Made by a program: the position numbers and the translations under genes. From assembly GCA_934247935.1 (NCBI GenBank), contig CAKQKE010000001.1, forward strand, positions 124,001 to 188,000: 64,000 nt of DNA, written 5' to 3'. Under the pieces are notes generated by a model that was given only the letters and a program-made list of their open reading frames with translations, did no database searches and had not been told where the DNA came from. Source of the stretch: an uncultured Clostridia bacterium (lineage in GTDB: Bacteria > Bacillota > Clostridia > Christensenellales > Borkfalkiaceae). Positions 17,010 through 25,114 of the stretch are shown piece by piece (the stretch's first letter is position 1; each line of letters starts with the position of its first letter).

Positions 17010-17831
17010 TTATTCTGCGAATACGTCTTCAAATAGGGTAAATTTCACTTTTCTAAATAACGACATAAGCATTTTCATTGTTGCTTTGGGGAAACGTTTG
17101 TAAAAGAAATTCATGCTTCTTGCGTCAAATCCCATAATTTTGCGCGGTTTTTTCTTTGAAATCGTCTTCATAATTTTGTTGACCGCTTTGTTTATGTCCA
17201 TCGAGAAAAAGTTGACGATTTTTCTTTCTTTGTCGTTTAAGTTTTGCGAGCGCATTATATCAGTCCTAATAAAACCGGGCATAATTAGTCCCACGTACAT
17301 ATTTTTGCGGTTTTCCACCCATAAAGCCTCGGTGTACGACTTCAACGCCGATTTAGACGCGCAATACGACCCCATGCCGCATACCGTCAAAAGGGCAGCC
17401 GCGCTGCTCACGTTTATAATAGCGGGCGTTTCGCTGCGCTTTATCATGGGCAAAATATATTCCACGCTGTACACCGCCGACATAAAATTAGTGTCCATTA
17501 CGGCGGCAACGTCGTCGCTTGAAAGTTTGTCCGCACGCTTAAATTTGGGCATAATGCCCGCGTTGTTTATCATTATATCCGGCTGAATACCGTTTTGTGC
17601 CAGATAATCGGCGAGGGTTTTCCAATTTTCCTTTATAGACACGTCCATCTGATACGGCGTGAAATTTTCGCCGAGTCCGGCTTTTACCGCGTTTAATTTC
17701 TGCACGTTTCTGCCGATTCCCACAACTTTGCAGTTATTCTCTTTAATAAGCCTCGTCGCGATAAGTTTGCCAAGTCCCGACGACGCACCCGTCAATATCA
17801 CCGTTTTTTCATTAAACCATTTTTTTCTCAT
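17010..17831 (-). CDS. Short-chain dehydrogenase/reductase
   Basis: A 273-aa classical SDR using NAD(P)H. The cofactor motif TGASSGLG follows residue 10, NNAG is present, the catalytic Ser lies in INVSS, and the YCASK motif gives Tyr and Lys. The C-terminal 60 residues are basic and partly hydrophobic, as in SDRs that dock to membranes. The substrate is unknown. There is no ribosome site before the ATG. The -10 box TAAAAT ends 6 bases upstream, so the message may be leaderless. It is divergent from lon. Confidence 0.85.
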   Translation of the reverse strand: MRKKWFNEKTVILTGASSGLGKLIATRLIKENNCKVVGIGRNVQKLNAVKAGLGENFTPYQMDVSIKENWKTLADYLAQNGIQPDIMINNAGIMPKFKRADKLSSDDVAAVMDTNFMSAVYSVEYILPMIKRSETPAIINVSSAAALLTVCGMGSYCASKSALKSYTEALWVENRKNMYVGLIMPGFIRTDIMRSQNLNDKERKIVNFFSMDINKAVNKIMKTISKKKPRKIMGFDARSMNFFYKRFPKATMKMLMSLFRKVKFTLFEDVFAE

Positions 17832-17837
17832 AAAAAT

Positions 17838-17866
17838 ATTTTAGCATAGTTGCCTTGATTTATCAA
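17838..17866 (-). promoter_or_regulatory. SDR gene promoter
   Basis: On the minus strand TTGATA (17866-17861), a 17-base spacer and TAAAAT (17843-17838). The expected start falls on or next to the A of the ATG at 17831. Its -35 abuts the lon -35 directly. Confidence 0.65.
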
Positions 17867-17883
17867 CAAAATTATGTTATATT
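17855..17883 (+). promoter_or_regulatory. lon promoter
   Basis: TTGATT (17855-17860), 17 bases, TATATT (17878-17883). The predicted start is near 17890, giving an untranslated leader of about 115 bases. Confidence 0.65.
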
Positions 17884-17917
17884 ATTATGTAAGTAAATTT
17901 AAAAGCAAATTATATGT

Positions 17918-17990
17918 CTTTCGTTTTCAGACAAGCCGATTTATTTATTTAAATTTATCGACAAACGAGATTTATCGGCGAAAACGAAAG
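17918..17990 (+). promoter_or_regulatory. Long hairpin in the lon leader
   Basis: An 11-bp perfect outer stem (17918-17928 with 17980-17990) continues, after a 6-base bulge (17929-17934), into a 6-bp inner stem (17935-17940 with 17974-17979). The loop is 33 bases. The structure ends three bases before the ribosome site AGAGGA (17993-17998). It has no T-tract, so it is not a terminator. A role in translation control or RNA stability is possible; the arms could also act as a DNA operator. Confidence 0.6.
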
Positions 17991-18004
17991 CAAGAGGATA
18001 CATT

Positions 18005-20317
18005 ATGGAAGAAAACAACAAAATCAGCGTACTGCCTATGGTTGCGCTCCGCGGCAAAGTTATGTTGCCGTACGTGACTACGAGTTACGACATAGGAAGG
18101 TTAAAATCGTTAAATGCGATAAACGTTTCGCTCGAAAGCAGCGTATACGTGTTTATTTGCGGACAAAAAAGCGGCGTTGTGGAAGACCCGACCCCGCAAG
18201 ATATTTACGACGTAGGCGTAATTTGCAGGGTAAAACAAGTCTATAAAAGCGCGGGAGAAAATATCCGTATTCAAGTCGAAGGCGTAAGCAGAGCGAAAAT
18301 TCTCGAATACGTGCTTACCGAAGAATATTTTTCGGTAAAAGTAGAAGAGATAGACACCCAAGCAGACAACGAAGTGGAAATTGCGGCGTACGTCGACGTA
18401 ATCAGAAAAGAATACAACGAATACGTAAAACTTTTGCCCAGACAAAACCGCGAAAGCGCGCTTGCAAATCTCAACGTGGGCGACAACGAGCAAATGCTTT
18501 TTAATCTCGCGTTCAACATTCCCGTAAAAGAAAGCGTGAAACAAACCATTCTGGAAGAGCAAAATCTCGCTAAAATGTTTGAAATTCTGGGTACGGCAAT
18601 ACACACCTTGGCAGAACTCAACAAGATTGAAGAATCTATTGCGCAAAAGGTAAAAATCAGCATTGATAAAGGTCAAAAAGAGTATTATCTCCGCGAGCAA
18701 CTCAAGGCTATTCATTCCGAACTCGGCGACGACGAAGACGAAAGACTTACCCTTGAGGAGCAAGTCAAGCAAAAAGGAATGGATAAAGACGTAGAAGAAA
18801 AGGTGCTTAAAGAACTCACCCGCATGGGCAGAATGAACCCGTCTTCTCCCGATTATACCGTAATCCGCACTTATATCGATTGGATACTCGAATTGCCGTT
18901 CAACAAGGTAAGCAAGGACAGAGAAAGCCTTATCGAAGCCGAAAAAATACTCGATAAAGACCATTACGGTCTTGAAAAAGTAAAACAAAGAATTATCGAA
19001 TACATAGCGGTAATGAAACTCACGGGCAAAATCAGCGGACCTATACTTTGCCTCGTAGGACCTCCGGGAGTCGGCAAAACGTCGATTGCGGCGTCGATTG
19101 CACGCGCTCTCGACAGAAAATTCGTGCGTATGAGTCTCGGCGGCGTAAAAGACGAAGCCGAAATAAGGGGGCACAGAAAAACTTACATCGGTGCAATGCC
19201 GGGCAGAATAATGTTCGGTTTAAAAGAAGCCGGCACTTCAAACCCCGTGTTTTTGCTCGACGAAATAGACAAGGTTTCAAGCGATATGAGGGGAGATCCG
19301 GCGTCGGCATTGCTTGAAGTGCTCGACCCCGAGCAAAACAAAACGTTCAGAGACAGATATCTCGAAATTCCTTACGATTTGTCTCAGGTTTTGTTTATCA
19401 CAACGGCGAACTCTCTCGATACGATACCCGCACCGCTGCTTGACAGAATGGAAATTATTGAACTTTCCGGTTACACCGAGGAAGAAAAGGTGGAAATTTG
19501 TAAGAAGTACCTTATTCCCAAAGAAACCGAAAGCAACGGACTTAATAAAGACGAGATTACCTTTAAAACCGACGCTATTAAAGCGATAATCGAGGGGTAT
19601 ACCAAAGAGGCGGGTGTAAGAACGCTTCAAAGGCAAATCGGCGCGGTTTGCAGAAAGGTCGCAAGACTTATCGGCGAAGGTAATTGCAACGAAAAACAAA
19701 TTATCAAAAAGAGCAACGTTGCCGACTATTTAGGCGTAAGAAGATTCGAGTCTGACGAACTTTTGTCCGAAAGCGAAGTCGGCGTTTCGACCGGTCTTGC
19801 ATGGACTGCCGTCGGCGGCACTACGCTCAATATCGAAACGGCTATACTTAAAGGCAAAGGCAACGTATCTATTACCGGTCAACTCGGCGACGTAATGCAG
19901 GAAAGCGCGAAAATCGCAATAGGTTATATCAGGTCGATTGCGGATAAATACGGCATAAAACCCGATATTTTTGAAAATTCTGACATTTATATTCACGTGC
20001 CGGAAGGCGCAACGCCAAAAGACGGACCCAGTGCGGGAATTACGCTTGCAACGTCTATTTTATCCGCACTTATCGAAAAACCCGTAAGGCGCGATATAGC
20101 AATGACGGGCGAAATTACGCTTCGCGGCAGGGTTTTGCCCATCGGCGGACTTAAAGAAAAGGCTTTGGCGGCGTACAGGCTCGGCATTAAAGACGTAATT
20201 ATCCCCGCGGCAAACTTAAAAGATATTGAGGATATTCCCGAAAATATACGAAAAGAAATCAATTTCCACACGGTTACTACGGCGCAGGAAGTATTCGATC
20301 TGGCGATTGTCAAGTAA
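18005..20317 (+). CDS. lon: ATP-dependent protease Lon
   Basis: Lon unfolds and degrades damaged or short-lived regulatory proteins as a hexamer. The 770-aa LonA form has an N-terminal substrate domain (to about residue 200), a coiled region, an AAA+ module with Walker A GPPGVGKT (352-359) and Walker B FLLDEIDK, and a C-terminal serine-lysine protease with S676 in DGPSAGIT and K719 in GGLKEK. The 43-residue Ser-Lys spacing matches the family. ysxC follows 17 bases later, the order known from Bacillus. Confidence 0.97.
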   Translation: MEENNKISVLPMVALRGKVMLPYVTTSYDIGRLKSLNAINVSLESSVYVFICGQKSGVVEDPTPQDIYDVGVICRVKQVYKSAGENIRIQVEGVSRAKILEYVLTEEYFSVKVEEIDTQADNEVEIAAYVDVIRKEYNEYVKLLPRQNRESALANLNVGDNEQMLFNLAFNIPVKESVKQTILEEQNLAKMFEILGTAIHTLAELNKIEESIAQKVKISIDKGQKEYYLREQLKAIHSELGDDEDERLTLEEQVKQKGMDKDVEEKVLKELTRMGRMNPSSPDYTVIRTYIDWILELPFNKVSKDRESLIEAEKILDKDHYGLEKVKQRIIEYIAVMKLTGKISGPILCLVGPPGVGKTSIAASIARALDRKFVRMSLGGVKDEAEIRGHRKTYIGAMPGRIMFGLKEAGTSNPVFLLDEIDKVSSDMRGDPASALLEVLDPEQNKTFRDRYLEIPYDLSQVLFITTANSLDTIPAPLLDRMEIIELSGYTEEEKVEICKKYLIPKETESNGLNKDEITFKTDAIKAIIEGYTKEAGVRTLQRQIGAVCRKVARLIGEGNCNEKQIIKKSNVADYLGVRRFESDELLSESEVGVSTGLAWTAVGGTTLNIETAILKGKGNVSITGQLGDVMQESAKIAIGYIRSIADKYGIKPDIFENSDIYIHVPEGATPKDGPSAGITLATSILSALIEKPVRRDIAMTGEITLRGRVLPIGGLKEKALAAYRLGIKDVIIPAANLKDIEDIPENIRKEINFHTVTTAQEVFDLAIVK

Positions 20318-20334
20318 ACGTAAAGGAGCAGACG

Positions 20335-21030
20335 ATGATTATCAAAAACGCCGAATTTATCACTTCGGTTGCAAACGATAAAAACTTTCTGGTGTATACG
20401 GACAAGCCGATTATAGCCGTGAGCGGCAAATCAAACGTGGGCAAAAGTTCGTTTATAAACATGCTTGCAAACCGCAAAAAACTCGCTAAAACGTCAAATA
20501 CTCCGGGTAGAACGCGACTTGTCAATTATTTTGACTTCGGTCAATTTATTCTGGCGGATTTACCGGGGTACGGTTTTGCGCAAGTGTCCAAAGCCGAAAA
20601 GGAAAAGTGGGGCAAACTCATGAATTCTTATTTCATGCACGCCCGCACCGTAAACCACGTTTTCGCGCTTGTCGATATAAGGCATAAACCCACCGCCGAC
20701 GACGTCGCAATGATAAATTTTTTGCATCATTACGCAATTCCTTTTACAATCGTAGCCACAAAATCGGACAAAATCGGCAAGGCGGTCGTTGGTAAACAAT
20801 TAAAAGAAATCGCCGCGACTTTTGCTCTTATGCCGGGCGATATAATCGCCGTATCAAACGAAACGAGAGAGGGAAAAGAGAAAGTTTTATCTTGTCTCGA
20901 CAAAATTTCAGAGGTGTTTAACGCCGCCGCCGAAACTCTTGACGAAGAAGAAATCGACGAAAACGGTACGGTTGTTAACGAAAATATAATTGTCGACAGT
21001 GACAAAACCTCGGCAGAAAACGCCGACTAA
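20335..21030 (+). CDS. ysxC: Ribosome biogenesis GTPase YsxC/EngB
   Basis: YsxC is an essential GTPase for late assembly of the 50S subunit. The 231-aa protein has G1 GKSNVGKSS, G2 TPGRT, G3 DLPGYGFA and G4 TKSDK. The last 30 or so residues form an acidic tail (EEEIDENG, then many D and E) not part of the core fold. AAAGGAG precedes the ATG. It shares a transcript with lon. Confidence 0.93.
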   Translation: MIIKNAEFITSVANDKNFLVYTDKPIIAVSGKSNVGKSSFINMLANRKKLAKTSNTPGRTRLVNYFDFGQFILADLPGYGFAQVSKAEKEKWGKLMNSYFMHARTVNHVFALVDIRHKPTADDVAMINFLHHYAIPFTIVATKSDKIGKAVVGKQLKEIAATFALMPGDIIAVSNETREGKEKVLSCLDKISEVFNAAAETLDEEEIDENGTVVNENIIVDSDKTSAENAD

Positions 21031-21112
21031 ATTTTATATAACTCAGTCGCGGGCAACGAGCAAACCGACGCCCCGGCGCAAAGTTTTCGCTAAATCGGAA
21101 TTAAAAATTTAC

Positions 21113-21140
21113 AGCACGCCTTTCGGGGCGTGCTATTTTA
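21113..21140 (+). terminator. Terminator after ysxC
   Basis: An 8-bp GC-rich stem AGCACGCC (21113-21120) with 21127-21134, followed by the weak tail ATTTTAAT. Some readthrough into feoA is possible. Confidence 0.6.
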
Positions 21141-21164
21141 ATAGTTTAAAGCATAAAGTATTGT

Positions 21165-21383
21165 ATGACTTTAAAAGACGTAAAAGAAGGTAAAAAAGCA
21201 ATGATAAAAAGTATAAATCTTCCACTTGAAGTGCGTGGTAGATTAAGGTGCTTTTTTATAGAGGAAAAGTCGATTTTAAGCGTCGAGGTCAATTCGTTCA
21301 ACGGAGTGATCGTCGAGGTGCAGGGAGGGTATTACGTGATAGGAAACCGCATTGCAAAGTCTATCGAGGTGGTAAGTGATTAA
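21165..21383 (+). CDS. feoA: Ferrous iron transport protein FeoA
   Basis: FeoA is a 72-aa SH3-like protein that associates with FeoB in ferrous iron uptake. It has the usual start pattern MTLKDVKEGKKAMI, the turn LPLEVRGRL and the YVIGNRIAKSIEV end. There is no Shine-Dalgarno site before this ATG. The alternative ATG at 21201 has AGAAGG upstream but would cut off a conserved strand, so I keep 21165. feoB overlaps its end by 8 bases. I see no Fur box. Confidence 0.82.
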   Translation: MTLKDVKEGKKAMIKSINLPLEVRGRLRCFFIEEKSILSVEVNSFNGVIVEVQGGYYVIGNRIAKSIEVVSD

Positions 21384-23208
21384 GGTACTTTTAGTTGGAA
21401 ATCCCAATACGGGCAAAACCACGCTTTACAACAAACTCACGGGCAAAAAGGAAAAAACCGGCAACTGGAACGGCGTGACTTCAACGGTAGTCAACGCGAC
21501 TTTTAAGTATAAAGGAAAGGAAATAAAAGTGTACGATTTACCGGGAGTGTATTCGCTTGACGGCGGCACGCTTGAAGAAAAAATCGCGTCCGATTTTATC
21601 AGAAACAACGACTTCGATTTAATCGTAAATTTAATCGAGGCAAGGCAACTTAAACGAAGTTTAGCCTTGACGAAACAACTTTCTTTTATTACGAATAAAC
21701 TGCTTGTCGCAATCAATATGGAAGACGAAGCGGAAATAAGCGGCTATGTTTTGGATATAAAAAAACTTGAATTGTCAGTCGGAATCAAGTGCGTATTTTT
21801 AAATGTATACAGTAGAGAAAATTTAAAAAATTTCAAAAACGTAATTATTGATAAAATTTCAAATAAAATCGTAAATTTTGAAACTAATTACGTTTACGAA
21901 AACTGCGTGGAATTTACCAAAGTCCGCAACGGAAAAATCAATTTTAAAATGATAAACAATAAGTTTTTTTCGCTTGCGTGTATCGCGCTTACGGTGTGCT
22001 GCATTTATCTTTCGTTCGGCAATTACGGCTTGGGTACTTTAATTAAAAACGGCACTGAAAAGTTGTTTTCGGTTGTGCTTATGCCGCGCCTTGTAGCCTT
22101 AATGAAAATAAAAAATTGCAGTAATTTTTCAATCGAGTTTGTGTCCGAAGTTTTTAATTCGCTTTTAAGCGTGCTTGCTTTTTTCCCTCAACTTGCGGTG
22201 CTATATGCCTGCATTACCGTGCTTGAAGAAAGCGGACTTTTGTCGATATTGTCATTTTCGTTAAACGGCTTTTTAAACGTATTCGGGTTTAACGGCAGGT
22301 CGATTTTCCCCCTTTTCGGCGGCTTTTGTTGTACGGCAGCGGCGTGCGGTTTCACCTCGGCTGCCGAAAATTTTTCGCTTAAAAAAAAGACTGCGTTTGT
22401 GTTGCCGATGATTCCTTGCAGCGCGCGCATTCCCGTCTTTTTATATCTGATTGCATTTCTCACGAAAAAATATTGCGCTGCCGTAATGATTTGCGTTTAT
22501 ATAGTAGCGGTCACTTTTATGTTGATTTTTTCCCGGGTGTACACGGCGTTTAATCCGCTCACCGTAAAAGATGATTTGCTGATCGAATTGCCGCCGATAA
22601 GAAAAGTGGGATTAAATAAAATAATAAAATCCTTGATAAATTCTTTCAAACAGTTTATAATAAAAATCGGATTTACGGTTTTTATCGTTTCCGTCGCGCT
22701 TTTTATTTTAAGCAGATTCAATTTGCGCTTGCGAGTTGCAGATGACGTGCGGCAGAGTATTTTATATAAAATAGGCGAAACGTTTTCGTTTTTGTTTTAC
22801 CCCATAGGCTTAAACGAGCCTAAGTTGGCGGTTGCGGTTTTATCAGGACTATTTGCCAAAGAAGGTGTGGTAAGCACGCTTGTCGCTTTATATCCCGCGG
22901 GAATTTGCTTTTCAAAAAGGCAAATAATCGCGCTGATTGCGTTTTTTGCTTTTTACACGCCGTGCTTTGTCGCACTGGGGTGTATGAGAAAGCAAATTGG
23001 CTTAAAAAACGCAATAAAAAGCGGAGTTTTTCAATTTTTATTTGCGTTGTTTTTGTGTTACGCGGTATATGCGCTTACAAAATCGGTTTTAATGTGGTCA
23101 GTTGGGCTGCTTATCGCACTTGCGGTTATATTGGCGATTATAAAATTAAAAAAATCAAAGCCGAAAGGGTGTTTAAATGAAAAAATTTACTGCAAAAAAA
23201 CAGAATAA
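21376..23208 (+). CDS. feoB: Ferrous iron transporter FeoB, short divergent form
   Basis: FeoB couples a cytoplasmic GTPase to a membrane Fe(II) channel. The 610-aa product starts at GTG inside feoA. The G domain is intact: GNPNTGKTT, NWNGVTS (an N where most have P), DLPG and NMED. The linker helices are short. The membrane part keeps the Cys in IPCSARIPV, AKEGVVSTL and a second gate TPCFVALGC. The first gate, normally GFGCNVPA, reads GFCCTAAACGF near residue 318. Whether it is an iron transporter or prefers another metal is open; the feoA neighbour favours iron. Confidence 0.85.
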   Translation: MIKVLLVGNPNTGKTTLYNKLTGKKEKTGNWNGVTSTVVNATFKYKGKEIKVYDLPGVYSLDGGTLEEKIASDFIRNNDFDLIVNLIEARQLKRSLALTKQLSFITNKLLVAINMEDEAEISGYVLDIKKLELSVGIKCVFLNVYSRENLKNFKNVIIDKISNKIVNFETNYVYENCVEFTKVRNGKINFKMINNKFFSLACIALTVCCIYLSFGNYGLGTLIKNGTEKLFSVVLMPRLVALMKIKNCSNFSIEFVSEVFNSLLSVLAFFPQLAVLYACITVLEESGLLSILSFSLNGFLNVFGFNGRSIFPLFGGFCCTAAACGFTSAAENFSLKKKTAFVLPMIPCSARIPVFLYLIAFLTKKYCAAVMICVYIVAVTFMLIFSRVYTAFNPLTVKDDLLIELPPIRKVGLNKIIKSLINSFKQFIIKIGFTVFIVSVALFILSRFNLRLRVADDVRQSILYKIGETFSFLFYPIGLNEPKLAVAVLSGLFAKEGVVSTLVALYPAGICFSKRQIIALIAFFAFYTPCFVALGCMRKQIGLKNAIKSGVFQFLFALFLCYAVYALTKSVLMWSVGLLIALAVILAIIKLKKSKPKGCLNEKIYCKKTE

Positions 23209-24004
23209 ATTGTCGGCGGCTCTTATGGACGAATACGGGCGCATACCTTACGGCGCGCTTTGTAAAATTTTTAAAGACAAAGACGTAAAAGTCAACGGTA
23301 AGCGGATATCGGAAGATATGATTTTAAATGCGGGAGATATCGTCGAGTGTTATTATCAAGGGCTTGAAGATAAAAAGGACGAATTAAAGGTGCTTTATGT
23401 TGACGAAAACGTGCTTGTAATCGACAAACCGCAATCAATCGACTCGGATAAAATGTTTGAAAGAGTGAAAGAAGAGTATCCTTCGGCGTATTATTGCCAC
23501 CGTCTCGACACAAACACCTCGGGCGTAATGGTTTTTGCGCTGAATCAAATGGCTTACGACGAAATTTTACGTGCCTTTAAAGAAAGAACTTTTGACAAAT
23601 ATTACATTGCCGAAGTGTACGGTAAATTTGATAAAAAACAAGGAATTTTAAGCGATTTTTTAATAAAAGACGCCGATAAATCGATCGTCAAGATAGTAAA
23701 AAACAAAACAGGCGGTGCAAAAACCGTCAAGACCGAGTATAAAGTGTTAAGTGAAAAAGACGAAAGCAGCATTGTAGAGGTAAAATTGCTTACGGGCAGA
23801 ACCCACCAAATCCGCGCGCACCTTGCATATTACGGGCATTTTATAATAGGCGACGGCAAGTACGGCGACGAAAGAATAAACGCGCGTTTTCATAAGCACA
23901 AGCAGTGTTTGCAAGCGTATAAAATAGTTTTTCATTTTAATCAGGGAGATTTTTTGTATTATCTCGACGGAAAAACAGTCGAGTGCGAACCTCTTTATAA
24001 ATAG
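23177..24004 (+). CDS. RluA-family pseudouridine synthase
   Basis: A 275-aa RNA pseudouridine synthase. The first 60 residues are an S4-like RNA-binding segment (DKDVKVNGKRI). The catalytic motif HRLDTNTSG has Asp at residue 111, and the later LLTGRTHQIRAHL is the family signature. Target rRNA or tRNA site cannot be assigned; the size resembles YlyB/YhcT-type proteins. It overlaps the feoB end by 32 bases, with AAAGGG as ribosome site, which ties it to the feo transcript even though the function is unrelated. Confidence 0.88.
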   Translation: MKKFTAKKQNKLSAALMDEYGRIPYGALCKIFKDKDVKVNGKRISEDMILNAGDIVECYYQGLEDKKDELKVLYVDENVLVIDKPQSIDSDKMFERVKEEYPSAYYCHRLDTNTSGVMVFALNQMAYDEILRAFKERTFDKYYIAEVYGKFDKKQGILSDFLIKDADKSIVKIVKNKTGGAKTVKTEYKVLSEKDESSIVEVKLLTGRTHQIRAHLAYYGHFIIGDGKYGDERINARFHKHKQCLQAYKIVFHFNQGDFLYYLDGKTVECEPLYK

Positions 24005-24072
24005 GTCGAAAAATATATGCTTGCTAATAGACTATTTTTTGGTAAAAGCGATTATATTATAAAACTTGAATA

Positions 24073-24118
24073 AAAAAAGACTCTTGCAATGCCGACAAGC
24101 AGGCGAGAGTCTTTTTTG
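24073..24118. terminator. Bidirectional terminator
   Basis: A stem of 12 or more bp, AAAAAAGACTCT (24073-24084) with 24106-24117, with A-run and T-run on either side. It can end both the feo/RluA transcript and the convergent small membrane protein gene. Confidence 0.85.
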
Positions 24119-24129
24119 TGTGATTTAAA

Positions 24130-24387
24130 TTATTGATTGTTGTTTTTAAGTATGCTTCCGTCGATATAGTAGCCTATGTTGCTTCCTTTTTGCGGGTCGA
24201 AAGTAAAATTGCAGATAGACGCAACCAGACCGTATATTCCGCAAGTAATTATCGATAAGAAAAAGTATGAGCAAGTTCTCGACGACCAGCCGTGCGGTTT
24301 AAGTTCGGTGTGGTTAATTATAAAACTACCGATAAATCCGAGGAAAAATGTCAATAAAAAACGCGCTAATTTGTTGTTGTCCTGCAT
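24130..24387 (-). CDS. Small membrane protein, TM2-like
   Basis: An 85-aa protein starting at ATG 24387, which lies 8 bases after AAAGGAG; the longer frame from 24408 would have the ribosome site inside its code. Two hydrophobic helices (FLLTFFLGFIGSFII and YFFLSIITCGIYGLV) with a short hydrophilic turn and a polar tail resemble TM2-domain proteins. Function unknown. It faces the XRE gene at 24516 across an operator region and very likely is its regulatory target. Confidence 0.65.
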   Translation of the reverse strand: MQDNNKLARFLLTFFLGFIGSFIINHTELKPHGWSSRTCSYFFLSIITCGIYGLVASICNFTFDPQKGSNIGYYIDGSILKNNNQ

Positions 24388-24426
24388 AAAAAATTCTCCT
24401 TTAAACAATAATAATATTAAATTTAC

Positions 24427-24494
24427 AGGTCTTTTGACCTAAAACTTTAATATATTATATCAGGTCTTTTGACCTATGTCAATACTTTTGACCT
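24427..24494. promoter_or_regulatory. Triple operator with consensus promoter
   Basis: The palindrome AGGTC-TTTT-GACCT is present perfectly at 24427-24440 and 24462-24475, and as a degenerate copy (right half intact) at 24481-24494. On the minus strand a perfect promoter TTGACA (24482-24477), 17-base spacer, TATAAT (24459-24454) drives the small membrane protein gene. The second operator fills the spacer, the third overlaps the -35, and the first lies past the start point. The XRE protein encoded at 24516 is the obvious candidate ligand. Confidence 0.8.
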
Positions 24495-24503
24495 AAAAAC
24501 GCT

Positions 24504-24509
24504 TATAAT
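24504..24509 (+). promoter_or_regulatory. -10 box of XRE gene
   Basis: Perfect TATAAT ending 6 bases before the ATG; the -35 position is poor (AATACT) and lies inside the third operator. It predicts a leaderless message and strong self-repression. Confidence 0.55.
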
Positions 24510-24515
24510 TTTTTT

Positions 24516-24713
24516 ATGCAGTATATAGAAGTAATCAAACAAATAATGCAAGAAAAAGGATATTCTCAACAAGCCTTTGCCGATATATTGGGGGTAAATC
24601 AAACGACGGTCAGTCAATGGCTTTTGGGAAAGAAAAAACCCGGGTATGACAGTATTTTAATGTTGTACGAAAAATTCGGGGTAGAGCCTAACTTGTTGTT
24701 CGGAATAGAGTAA
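24516..24713 (+). CDS. XRE-family transcriptional repressor
   Basis: A 65-aa protein that is little more than a helix-turn-helix (HTH_3/Cro-C1 type). YSQQAFADILGVNQTTVSQW spans the recognition unit, and residues 45-65 form a final helix. Such single-domain proteins bind short palindromes as dimers. No ribosome site stands before the ATG. The 14-bp operators just upstream suggest that it represses itself and the divergent membrane protein gene. Confidence 0.88.
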   Translation: MQYIEVIKQIMQEKGYSQQAFADILGVNQTTVSQWLLGKKKPGYDSILMLYEKFGVEPNLLFGIE

Positions 24714-24777
24714 AAAGAAACAGATTGTGGTTAAACTTTTAAGTTTTAAATTTCATGCGAAGGTGTGGCAATCAGTC

Positions 24778-25023
24778 TTGATTTTTTGAGAAATATATGG
24801 TAGAATATAAAAGGCAAAACGTATTATATATTGATATGCGGAACTATCAACGCCGCACACAAACGCAGGTTTGCGATGAAATTATCCAAAAGGGGTTGAC
24901 AAGGTATGACACAAACAATGCAATCGAAGACGAGAAAGTCTGCCTATAATTTGAATAAGAGCAACGGAATCTGACCGCACTGCTGCATAGGTTAAACCTA
25001 TGGGGCGGTGCGATTTTGCTTTT
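24778..25023 (+). ncRNA. Candidate attenuated leader or small RNA
   Basis: The 400-base gap ahead of the surface protein holds a promoter, TTGATT (24778-24783), 17 bases, TAGAAT (24801-24806), and about 170 bases later a hairpin (24976-24993 with 24995-25012, with a few mismatches) followed by ATTTTGCTTTT, which looks like an intrinsic terminator. A 22-codon frame (ATG 24906, TGA 24972-24974) with AAAAGGGG 10 bases upstream stops right at the hairpin base. This may be a leader-peptide attenuator for the gene at 25115, or an independent small RNA. No known family is recognised. Confidence 0.4.
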
Positions 25024-25114
25024 ATAAGGAACAAAACACAAAGTTAAAAAAGGTTTTCAGTCGCGTAAGCGGCACGGAACATATCCCCCACAAAAATTAA
25101 AAGGAGATAATATT

